From assembly GCF_024199925.1 (NCBI RefSeq), contig NZ_JANADR010000001.1, positions 6,327,501-6,391,500 on the forward strand: DNA of 64,000 nucleotides, read 5' to 3'. Of the stretch, positions 55,276-64,000 are shown piece after piece; position 1 is the first letter of the stretch; each line of letters opens with the position of its first letter. Made by a program: the position numbers and the translations under genes. The notes beneath the pieces were generated by a model. That model had not been told where the DNA came from. It did not search any database and saw nothing but the letters and a program-made list of their open reading frames with translations. The stretch comes from Bradyrhizobium sp. CCGUVB1N3 (lineage in GTDB: Bacteria > Pseudomonadota > Alphaproteobacteria > Rhizobiales > Xanthobacteraceae).

Positions 55276-55740
55276 TCAACCCGCCGTATTCTCGATCAGT
55301 CGCCGATAGAAGCGGATCATGTCGGCGTAGCCTTCGATGCTGAGGCGCTCGTTCGTGCCGTGAAACCGTTTCAGGTCCTCACTGTTGGCGCGCACCGGCG
55401 AGAAGCGGAAGATGTTGTCGGCGATGCCTGCGTAGTGGCGTGAATCGGTCGCCGCCACCATCAGGCCGGGCGCGACCACGACATCGGGGAAGATCTCGCA
55501 GATCGTGCGGTTCTGAACCCGCTCATCTCCGGCGCCAGCGTGTCGAACATCTCGGCGACCGCGCCGCGGATGTGCATCGGCAGCCGGTGATCCTCCAGCC
55601 GCGCCAGCGCCACGCTCATCATGCCGATCGCGGTCTCGCGGGGCGGCATCGAGGAATGGCTAGGCGTGGCGTGCGCCGTCAGCACCAGCGTCGCATAGCC
55701 TTCTTCTGAGAAACCGGCGCATCGAGGAGCCCCAAACCGA
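55276..55740 (-). pseudogene. M20 family metallopeptidase remnant
   Basis: Two fragments of one M20 (PM20D1-like) peptidase are fused out of frame. The 5' fragment contains EEGYATLVLTAHATPSHSS and MPPRETAIGMMSVALARLED, from the dimerisation/metal domain. The 3' fragment contains FPDVVVAPGLMVAATDSRHYAGIADNIFRF and ends RRLIENTAG, the normal C-terminus including the metal-binding His. The join near 55510-55520 loses an estimated 130 residues and changes frame, and the N-terminal half is missing, so the gene is dead. It lies between the folD downstream repeat and ppa. Confidence 0.8.
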
Positions 55741-55764
55741 TGCCCGTGCCCCGCACGCTGAATG

Positions 55765-56298
55765 CTACTTCGCTTTCTTCGCGCGCTCGATGCCTTCGAG
55801 GATCAGCTTGTGCGCGTCCTCCGGGCCGCCCCAGCGCAGCACTTTCACCCATTTGCCCGGCTCGAGATCCTTATAGTGCTCGAAGAAGTGCTGGATCTGC
55901 TGCAGCGTGATGTCGGGCAGGTCGCTATAGGCTTTGACCTTGTCGTAGCGCTGCGTGAGCTTTGACGACGGCACCGCCAGAATCTTTTCGTCGCCGCCGG
56001 CCTCGTCCTCCATGAACAGCACGCCGACCGGGCGCACGCTCATGACGGCGCCGGGGATGATGGCGCGGGTGTTGACGATCAAGACGTCGCAGGGGTCGCC
56101 GTCATCCGACAGCGTGTGCGGGATGAAGCCGTAATTCCCGGGGTAGCGCATCGGCGTATAGAGGAAGCGGTCGACCACCAGCGTGCCGGCTTCCTTGTCC
56201 ATCTCATACTTGATCGGCTCGCCGCCAACCGGCACTTCGATGATGACGTTGACTTCGTTTGGCGCTTTGGTCCCGATCGAGACCGCATCGATACGCAT
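55765..56298 (-). CDS. ppa: Inorganic pyrophosphatase
   Basis: A 177-residue type I soluble pyrophosphatase with [19 protein letters not shown], the signature [10 protein letters not shown] containing metal-binding Asp residues, and the [13 protein letters not shown] segment. It hydrolyses PPi to phosphate, pulling biosynthetic reactions forward. Length is normal. No other gene shares its transcript directly; the upstream 169 bases separate it from the GNAT gene. Confidence 0.97.
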   Translation of the reverse strand: MRIDAVSIGTKAPNEVNVIIEVPVGGEPIKYEMDKEAGTLVVDRFLYTPMRYPGNYGFIPHTLSDDGDPCDVLIVNTRAIIPGAVMSVRPVGVLFMEDEAGGDEKILAVPSSKLTQRYDKVKAYSDLPDITLQQIQHFFEHYKDLEPGKWVKVLRWGGPEDAHKLILEGIERAKKAK

Positions 56299-56467
56299 AA
56301 AAGACTCCGTGTTTGCCGAAAGGGGATCTCGCCCGGCAGCGATTTCGCGCTGTCATACGCGGGCTTGATCCGCCGATCCATCGACTTTTCGCGCAATTAT
56401 GAACCCCGGTTCTACCGGCGCAAATGGTATCAGCGGAAGGAAGAACGGCCGACCAAACGACGGCAGA

Positions 56468-56977
56468 TCAATTGGTCCAGGCGAAAGCGACCTTGTCGAG
56501 CGATTTAGGTCCGAATCGCTCCGAGGAGCGCGCCACCATGCGGCCTCCCAGCGCCCGGTAAAACTCCGTCGCCGGATCGTTGTCGGACAGTGCCCAGACC
56601 ACCATGCTCTTCAAATTGCTCTGCATCAGGTCGCGGCGGGCTGCGGCGAACAGGCGCCGGCCGAAGCCCAGCCCCTGGAATTCCGGACGCAGATAAAGCT
56701 CGTAGATTTCGCCGTCGAAATGCAGGCTGCGGGCGCGGTTACGGCCGTAATTCGCATAGCCGGCGATCTTGTCGCCGAACACCAGCACGCTGACGCGGCT
56801 GCCCTTGCGGATCGCGCTGTCCCACCATTGCGGGCCGCGGCGATTGATCAGCTTTTCCAGCTCGGCGCCGGGGATGATGCCCTGATAGGCTGAGCGCCAG
56901 GCTTCGTCATGGGTAGACGCCACCGCGGCTGCGTCAGCAGCTTTGGCCGGCCGGACCTCGATCAGGGTTGTGCTCAT
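56468..56977 (-). CDS. GNAT family N-acetyltransferase
   Basis: A 169-residue GNAT-fold protein: IEVRPAKAADAAAVASTHDEAWRSAYQG at the N-terminus (RimI-like), the strand IYELYLRPEFQG and the acetyl-CoA binding motif A QGLGFGRRLFAAA. It transfers an acetyl group to an amine on an unknown substrate. The ATG at 56977 gives the usual N-terminus; the frame extends 36 bases upstream. No partner toxin or antitoxin gene is seen. Confidence 0.88.
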   Translation of the reverse strand: MSTTLIEVRPAKAADAAAVASTHDEAWRSAYQGIIPGAELEKLINRRGPQWWDSAIRKGSRVSVLVFGDKIAGYANYGRNRARSLHFDGEIYELYLRPEFQGLGFGRRLFAAARRDLMQSNLKSMVVWALSDNDPATEFYRALGGRMVARSSERFGPKSLDKVAFAWTN

Positions 56978-57244
56978 GGGCGCGATCAAACCAAGTCGCC
57001 GGGCCGGCGGCAAGAGCCATCGTTAATTATCGGTTAACCTGTGGACTTTCTGCATCAGTTTCCGAGCCGTGATGTACCGAAAGAGGACAGGAGTGCCGCC
57101 TTGAACGGCATTGGCCTGCCGCGTGCCGGTGCAAAACTGCTTTGTGACAAAGGTCTGCATGGTGGCAACGCGAGAAAAGTCCGCCCATGATGATTCGTTC
57201 CAGTTAGTCTGGCCTTTGTCGTTCGAATCCTGCTGCCGGCAGTT

Positions 57245-58132
57245 ATGCGGTTCTCTGCGCTCATCGTTGCCCTTTTCGTCCTCGCCACGCCCGCACGCGC
57301 ACAGAGCGCGTTGGGGGCGTCGGGCGCCGAAGGCGAACCGTTTCGCCGGCAAGACTGGCGCGTGCCCACGTCGGACGCCGGCATCGCGGCGCGCGCATTG
57401 CTCTTCCGCCCGCCGGGCGAAGGTCCGTTCCGCCTCGCGCTAATCGCGCATGCCTCAACGCAAAATGTGTTGCGTCGTGCGCAAATGCCGCAACCGGAGT
57501 ATCGTGCGCTGGTCGCGTTGCTGGTCGCGCGCGGCTTCGCGGTACTGGTGCCGGAACGGCTCGGCCATGGCGCAACCGGCGGCCGCTATGTCGAGGACCA
57601 GGGCGGCTGCGACGAGGCGGACTATGCGCGCTCGGGCCGCGCCACCGCCGAGGAAATCTCGCGCGCACTGGAATTCCAGCGGACGCAGGATTTTGTTCGC
57701 AAGGATGGCGCCGTCGTGGTCGGTCATTCGGCGGGCGGCTGGGGCGCGCTGGCGCTTGCCCATGCCGACCCCAAGACGGTTGCCGCCATCATCGCCTTCG
57801 CACCCGGGCGCGGCGGCCACGCCAACGACTTCCCGAACCAGATCTGCGCGCCGCATACGCTTCTGGCGGCAGCAGGCGAATTCGGCAAGACGGCGCGGGT
57901 GCCGGTCACCTGGCTGGTCGCGGCCAACGACACCTATTTCGCGCCGGCATTTTCCCGACAATTGGCCGATGCGTTTCGTAGCAGTGGTGGCAAGGTCGAT
58001 TTCCGCGCGCTGCCCGCCGTGGGCAGCGAGGGCCACTGGATGATCGAGACCGAAGCCGGCGTCAAAGCCGCCGGCGCCGAGCTCGAGCGCGCGCTGAAAT
58101 CGCCAAAGCCGGTCGCAGCCAAAAAGCCATGA
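57245..58132 (+). CDS. Secreted alpha/beta hydrolase (dienelactone-hydrolase-like)
   Basis: A 295-residue exported protein: signal peptide about residues 1-19 (ending ARA-Q) and an alpha/beta-hydrolase domain with FAVLVPERLGHG, the nucleophile elbow VVGHSAGG (Ser about 161) and GSEGHW with the catalytic His. The substrate is unknown. It is the first gene of a tight operon: the stop overlaps the next start (ATGA at 58129-58132). Confidence 0.85.
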   Translation: MRFSALIVALFVLATPARAQSALGASGAEGEPFRRQDWRVPTSDAGIAARALLFRPPGEGPFRLALIAHASTQNVLRRAQMPQPEYRALVALLVARGFAVLVPERLGHGATGGRYVEDQGGCDEADYARSGRATAEEISRALEFQRTQDFVRKDGAVVVGHSAGGWGALALAHADPKTVAAIIAFAPGRGGHANDFPNQICAPHTLLAAAGEFGKTARVPVTWLVAANDTYFAPAFSRQLADAFRSSGGKVDFRALPAVGSEGHWMIETEAGVKAAGAELERALKSPKPVAAKKP

Positions 58133-58596
58133 CGCTGTATTTCCTGGTCAAATTTCTGCATGTGCTCGGCGCCATCGTCATTCTCGGCACCGGCAGCGGG
58201 ATCGCGTTCTTCATGCTGATGGCGCATCGCAGCCACGATGCCGAGTTCATCGCGCGCACGGCCTCGGTCGTGGTGATTGCCGACGCCCTGTTCACGCTCT
58301 CGGCCGTCATTCTCCAGCCGGTCACGGGCGGACTATTGATGATGCTCTCGGCGACGTCGATCACGGAGCGCTGGCTGCTCGTCTCCCTCGCGCTCTATGC
58401 CGTCGCCGGGCTGTTCTGGGTGCCTGTCGTGTTCATGCAGATCGAGATGCGCGATCTCGCGCGCAAGGCTGCCGAGCAGCGCGTGGCCCTGCCGCCGCGC
58501 TATTTTACGCTGTACCGCCGCTGGTTCGCCTTCGGCTTCCCTGGTTTCGGTGCGACGATGCTGATCCTCTGGCTGATGATCGCAAAGCCGTTTTGA
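58129..58596 (+). CDS. DUF2269 family membrane protein
   Basis: A 155-residue protein with four membrane helices (about 4-28, 48-72, 82-104 and 132-152), of the DUF2269 type (N-terminal YFLVKFLHVLGAIVILGTGSGIAFF). The function is unknown. Its ATG overlaps the preceding hydrolase stop (ATGA), and its own stop overlaps a possible TTG start of the next gene, so translation is probably coupled. Confidence 0.9.
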   Translation: MTLYFLVKFLHVLGAIVILGTGSGIAFFMLMAHRSHDAEFIARTASVVVIADALFTLSAVILQPVTGGLLMMLSATSITERWLLVSLALYAVAGLFWVPVVFMQIEMRDLARKAAEQRVALPPRYFTLYRRWFAFGFPGFGATMLILWLMIAKPF

Positions 58597-58604
58597 GTGA
58601 CGCG

Positions 58605-59930
58605 ATGAGGGAAGTGGTGCGCAATATTCTCCTGCTGGGAGCCTCCGGCCTGATCGGCCGGTTCGTGACCGACGATCTCCGCGCCCGCGGCTTTCGCGTC
58701 ATCGGCGTGGCGCGACAGCTGTCGCCGGCGCAGAAGATGAGCGCGCTCGACATCGAGCTGCCGATCCTCATCCTCGATGCGGCGGCGCTGACGCGCCTTC
58801 TGAACGAGCATGCGGTCGATGTGGTCGTGAATTGCCTGGGCGTGCTCCAGGACAGCCCCGGCAGCGACACCAATGCCGTGCATCGCGACTTCGTCGCGCG
58901 CCTGTTGCAGGCGATTGGCGCCAGCGGCCGCGCGATCAGGCTGGTGCACATCTCGATCCCCGGCGCGGCGAACGAGGATCGTACCGCCTTTGCCACGACC
59001 AAGCGCGAGGCCGAACGCCTGATCGGGTCGAGCGGCATTCCGCATGCGATCCTGCGCCCCGGCTTCGTGGTCGCGACTTCAGCCTATGGCGGCAGCGCCA
59101 TGCTGCGCGCCCTCGCGGCCTTTCCGCTCGACCTGCCGGCCAAGGAGATGGCGATGCCGTTCCAGCCCGTCGCGGCCTGCGACATTGCCGCCACGATCGC
59201 CTGGCTCGCGGCGCGCGAGATCGACGATCCCACCGTGAAAGCCGTGAGTTGGGATTTGATGCAGACGGAGCCGGTCACGATGGCCGGTGTCATCAAGCAA
59301 TTCCGCAGCGGCTTCGGCATCGCCGGTTGGCCGCATTTCGCGATGCCGGCATTCCTGCTCGACGTTGGGGCGAAGCTCGGCGATTTCGCCAGCCGGCTCG
59401 GCTGGATGCCGCCGATGCGCTCGACCGCGATCGCCGAACTGCGCCGCGGCGTGACGGGCGACCCGCAGCATTGGATCGCGGCCACCGGGATTGCGCCGAT
59501 GACGCTGGCAGAGACGATCGGACGCCATCCCGCCACCATCCAGGACAAATGGTTCGCGCGGCTGTTCCTTATCAAGGCGCTCGTTTTCGCGAGCCTTGTC
59601 GCGTTCTGGATCGTCTCGGGCTTCATCGCCCTGTTCGTCTCCTACCGTGCCGCGGCTGGCATCCTGACCGCGCACGGCTTCCCGCCCGCGCTGGTCGATC
59701 CCATCACCATCGGCACCAGCCTGATGGACATGTCGATCGGCGTGCTCATCGCGTTCCGACGCACCGCAGCGATCGGGCTCGTCGCGGGCATCGTTGCCTC
59801 GCTCGGCTACATGGCGGGCGCCGCGATCCTCACGCCGGACCTCTGGATCGAGCCGCTCGGGGCACTGGTGAAGACGGGCCCGGCGATCGTGCTGATGTTG
59901 GTCGCGCTGCTAATGTTGGACAATCGATGA
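58605..59930 (+). CDS. SDR-like NAD(P)-binding protein with C-terminal DoxX-like domain
   Basis: A 441-residue fusion. Residues about 1-290 form an atypical extended SDR: the nucleotide-binding motif LLLGASGLIGRFV, then AFATTKREAERLI and LRPGFVVATSAYGG. Residues about 310-440 hold four membrane helices with DoxX-like features (TRLFLIKALVFASLVAFW and MSIGVLIAFRRTAAIG). Such proteins may reduce a membrane substrate. The ATG at 58605 is preferred; TTG 58593 is an alternative overlapping the DUF2269 stop. Its stop overlaps the DCC gene start (ATGA). Confidence 0.85.
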   Translation: MREVVRNILLLGASGLIGRFVTDDLRARGFRVIGVARQLSPAQKMSALDIELPILILDAAALTRLLNEHAVDVVVNCLGVLQDSPGSDTNAVHRDFVARLLQAIGASGRAIRLVHISIPGAANEDRTAFATTKREAERLIGSSGIPHAILRPGFVVATSAYGGSAMLRALAAFPLDLPAKEMAMPFQPVAACDIAATIAWLAAREIDDPTVKAVSWDLMQTEPVTMAGVIKQFRSGFGIAGWPHFAMPAFLLDVGAKLGDFASRLGWMPPMRSTAIAELRRGVTGDPQHWIAATGIAPMTLAETIGRHPATIQDKWFARLFLIKALVFASLVAFWIVSGFIALFVSYRAAAGILTAHGFPPALVDPITIGTSLMDMSIGVLIAFRRTAAIGLVAGIVASLGYMAGAAILTPDLWIEPLGALVKTGPAIVLMLVALLMLDNR

Positions 59931-60337
59931 GTAAATGGCCTGATGACGACGTGATCTTGTTCGACGGCGTCTGCATCTTCTGCTCGCGCTGGATTCGCTT
60001 CGTCGCGACGCGCGACACGGCAAGACGATTCCGCTTCACGCCGATCCAGTCGGAGTATGGAACGAAGCTCGCAGAGACCTTCGGCATCGATCCCGATGAT
60101 CCCGACACCAACGCGGTCGTTCACGGCGGCGAGGTGTTCATGAAATCGGACGCCGCGCTGACTGTGCTGTCTCAGCTCCCGGGCTGGAGCTGGGTGCGCG
60201 TGCTATTCGCCGTGCCAAAACCGCTGCGGAACGCCGTCTACAATCTCGTCGCGCGCAACCGCTACCGCATTTTCGGCAAGTACGACGCCTGCTTCGTGCC
60301 GGGCGCGGATTTGCGGGCAAGGGTGATTGAAGAGTAG
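59927..60337 (+). CDS. DCC family thiol-disulfide oxidoreductase-like protein
   Basis: A 136-residue DUF393/DCC-family protein with the characteristic ILFDGVCIFCSRWIRFV; the DGVCxxC motif gives a likely redox-active Cys pair. A second Cys appears in KYDACFVPGADL. DCC proteins are predicted thioredoxin-fold oxidoreductases. Its ATG overlaps the SDR-DoxX stop (ATGA), and DCC with DoxX-type membrane proteins is a recurring pair in bacteria, supporting a joint redox role. It ends a four-gene operon. Confidence 0.92.
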   Translation: MSKWPDDDVILFDGVCIFCSRWIRFVATRDTARRFRFTPIQSEYGTKLAETFGIDPDDPDTNAVVHGGEVFMKSDAALTVLSQLPGWSWVRVLFAVPKPLRNAVYNLVARNRYRIFGKYDACFVPGADLRARVIEE

Positions 60338-60358
60338 CGGCGGTGCTACGAATTCGGT

Positions 60359-60499
60359 GTCGTCCCGGCGAAGGCCGGGACCCATAACCACAGGGCGAAG
60401 TTTGGCGAAGACTGGTAGTTAGGGGATTAATCCGCGGTACGACGACGGCAATTTGCCGAGAGATCACGCGGTATGGGTCCCGGCTTTCGCCGGGACGAC
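60359..60499. repeat. Dispersed palindromic repeat, family B
   Basis: Arms GTCGTCCCGGCGAAGGCCGG and CCGGCTTTCGCCGGGACGAC; the interior (GGGACCCATAACCACAGGG, GTATGGGTCC) matches the copy at 17839-17979 closely. It lies between the DCC gene and the convergent amine oxidase. Confidence 0.87.
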
Positions 60500-60533
60500 G
60501 TTGAGGATGGTACGTCGTAATAGGGATCTCCGA

Positions 60534-61781
60534 TCAACGTTTCGCCATCGACGCCAGCACTTCCTTCGCCGCCCGCTCGCCGCTGTCCCGTGCCCCGTGC
60601 GCCGTGGTGAAGAAATTCGGCGAGGTCGCTTCCCCTGCGAAGAACAGACGGCCATCGACTGGCGCGGCCAGCACGGCGCGGTCGCCGGCGTGGCCGGGCA
60701 GCGCATGGGAATAGGCGCCTCGCGCGAACGGATCCTTCCCCCAGCGGGATTCGTACAGCGGCTTCAGCTTGCGGCGGATGTCGTTGCCGAGGAAGCCAGC
60801 GATCTCGTCGATGCTCTCCGCGGCGATCGCGCCGTCGCCGGCGTCTTCCAGTTCGCGCGCAAAGCTGCCGCCGAAGAAACCTTCGATGCAGGGCTGACCG
60901 AACGGGCGGATATGATAGGTGCCCATCGCGGTGCGCATGGTGGCGCCGCGCAAGTTCGCTTCCTTGGGGAAGGCTTCGGCATCCGCGAGCGCCAGCGTCA
61001 CCTTGTCGTCGACACCGAGCGGCAGGCCGCGCGCGGCATCGAGCTTGGCGGGCTGCGCGGGTGAAAAGCGGATCGCTTCATCTGCGATCAGATTGGTCGG
61101 CACGGTGACGATCACCTTTGCCGCATCGAGCGTGCCGAGGGAGGTTTCGAGGCGGATGCGCTTGGCCGAATGATCGATCAGCGTGACGTTGCAGTTCAGC
61201 GCCACCGGGCAGGGCGCGCCATAAGCCGCGATCAGCGCGCCATAGCCGCGGCGGATGCGCCAGTTGAGGTTGCTGTCCTCATAGGCGTCCCAGTCCAGCG
61301 TCGACATCTCCGCAAGCTCGCAGCCATTGATGTAGGTCGAGATCGCGTCGATCATCGGATTCCAGCGATTGCCGGGCTCCAGGCTTTGATTCGCGGGAGC
61401 GTCGTCACCTTTCTGGGCGGCTTCCCAGAGGCGCTCATAGAACGCATCCATCGCGCGCATGAAATCGTCGCGCTCGGCCTGCGGAAAGGCGTTGCCATAG
61501 GCGCGCTCGCGCCACGGCGGGAGATCCCTGTTGATCTCGAATTCGAGTTGCCGCGCGATCGGAACGAAGGAGTTCTTGTCCGCCGAATGCAGCCAGCCGC
61601 AGCCGACGTCGAAGATTACCTCGGGCGAGGCCTGCACCGTCCAGGCGCGGCCGCCGAGCCGGTCGCGCGCCTCCAGCACGATCACCGAGAGCCCGGAATC
61701 CATCAGCGCATGCGCCGCGCCGAGGCCCGCGGCGCCAGCGCCGATGATCGCGACGTCGACCGAGGAGGGGAGGGAGGTCAT
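60534..61781 (-). CDS. FAD-dependent amine oxidase family protein
   Basis: A 415-residue flavoprotein: the N-terminal dinucleotide motif IIGAGAAGLGAAHAL (residues 12-26), the ARDRLGGRA motif, and the C-terminal GRLFFAGEATSPNFFTTAHGARDSGERAA (shortened) typical of flavin-containing amine oxidases. It would oxidise an amine, possibly a polyamine, in the cytoplasm; there is no signal peptide. It is convergent with the operon ending at 60337. The start ATG at 61781 gives the usual N-terminus. Confidence 0.9.
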   Translation of the reverse strand: MTSLPSSVDVAIIGAGAAGLGAAHALMDSGLSVIVLEARDRLGGRAWTVQASPEVIFDVGCGWLHSADKNSFVPIARQLEFEINRDLPPWRERAYGNAFPQAERDDFMRAMDAFYERLWEAAQKGDDAPANQSLEPGNRWNPMIDAISTYINGCELAEMSTLDWDAYEDSNLNWRIRRGYGALIAAYGAPCPVALNCNVTLIDHSAKRIRLETSLGTLDAAKVIVTVPTNLIADEAIRFSPAQPAKLDAARGLPLGVDDKVTLALADAEAFPKEANLRGATMRTAMGTYHIRPFGQPCIEGFFGGSFARELEDAGDGAIAAESIDEIAGFLGNDIRRKLKPLYESRWGKDPFARGAYSHALPGHAGDRAVLAAPVDGRLFFAGEATSPNFFTTAHGARDSGERAAKEVLASMAKR

Positions 61782-61835
61782 GGGTGGGCTCTAGCACGTT
61801 CGCTGGGTGTGCTGAAGCCGGACAGATATGCAGCT

Positions 61836-61973
61836 CTCGTGTCCCGGACGCGCTGCAGCGTGCAACGCTGCCGCGCAGAGCCGGGACCCACGGGAGCGAT
61901 TGAGCGCGGTAAAAGTGCTGGGCCCCGGCTCAGCAGCGCATCACTCCGTGCTGCGCTGCGTCCGGGGCACGAG
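61836..61973. repeat. Dispersed palindromic repeat, family D copy 3 (intact IS110 target)
   Basis: Arms CTCGTGTCCCGGACGCG and CGTCCGGGGCACGAG. Within it GAGCCGGGACCCA at 61878-61890 is identical to the reconstructed empty site of the IS110 element at 24962, but no element is present here. Confidence 0.86.
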
Positions 61974-61981
61974 ACGGGGCC

Positions 61982-63808
<1,827 letters not shown>

Positions 63809-63921
63809 GAGTGAGCTTCTTTGCGGTCGAACAATGGGTTAGCGCGATCTCGCCGGTCAGACCGGGACCTCTTTTCGAAACAACGCTTCAAACCTGATAA
63901 AAACGGGGCGCTTTCGGCCCA

Positions 63922-63951
63922 AAAAGGAAGCCCGGCCTAGCGCGCCGGGCA
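63922..63951 (-). terminator. Putative rho-independent terminator of an upstream gene
   Basis: On the minus strand, GCCCGGC (63951-63945) pairs with GCCGGGC (63937-63931), a 7-bp stem, followed by TTCC and a T run at 63926-63922. It would end a leftward transcript entering from beyond the right edge, or insulate typA. The rest of 63809-64000 shows no gene. Confidence 0.6.
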
Positions 63952-64000
63952 CCTCAATGCGTTTGCAGCGCAATATAGGCAAAAAACGCCAAAAAACAAT

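Overview
The window is GC-rich alphaproteobacterial chromosome, most likely Bradyrhizobium or a close relative. This rests on gene content and order (rsmB-like/heparinase/purH; tsaD-gpsA; hemD/mitofilin/hemY; YggT-DUF167-folD), on three tRNA genes with encoded CCA ends, and on many dispersed intergenic palindromic repeats of rhizobial type. No species assignment was possible without a database search. Most genes are housekeeping or metabolic, with no phage, plasmid or symbiosis block.

Layout. 0-4 kb: the end of a cupredoxin-like gene with an FTR1 iron permease, then a TetR regulator facing a membrane-protein/thioesterase/SDR operon across two matching operators. 4-9 kb: Lon-N-like protein, thioredoxin-TPR protein, tRNA-Gly, and an HxlR regulator divergent from an oxidoreductase/GlcG-like/SDR cluster. 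9-18 kb: PQQ-type sugar dehydrogenase with a di-haem cytochrome c, panE-like reductase, DsbA-type isomerase, DUF2239, GST, ggt and an MFS transporter. 18-24.7 kb: purH, heparinase-like protein, RsmB-type methyltransferase, DUF1674, nuclease and L,D-transpeptidase. 24.9-26.2 kb: a complete IS110-family element inserted in a chromosomal repeat. 26-38 kb: acs, topoisomerase IB, SRPBCC protein, a cyclase, tsaD-gpsA-EVE, hemD, mitofilin, hemY and tRNA-Thr. 38.2-41.5 kb: a patch of poorly known genes, one broken by two frameshifts. 41.5-53.4 kb: polysaccharide deacetylase, small Cys-rich secreted proteins, MFS, Tat-exported hydrolase, P450, second cyclase, TerB-like protein, SDR, glutamine amidotransferase and tRNA-Ala. 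53.5-64 kb: YggT-DUF167-folD, an M20 peptidase remnant, ppa, GNAT, a four-gene hydrolase/DUF2269/SDR-DoxX/DCC operon, an amine oxidase and typA.

The most striking observation is in the IS110 element. The 158 bases upstream of its transposase can be drawn as two consecutive internal-loop RNA structures. The first loop carries segments matching both sides of the insertion site. The second carries segments matching both ends of the element. Order and orientation fit a bridge RNA of the kind described for IS621. The target lies in a dispersed host repeat, and an unoccupied exact copy of the 13-base target occurs elsewhere in the window.

Other points of interest are a perfect 20-bp TetR-type palindrome with a degenerate second copy, a perfect TGTGA-N6-TCACA palindrome before a small secreted protein gene, composite nested repeats, and two decayed genes (DUF2513 and M20 peptidase).
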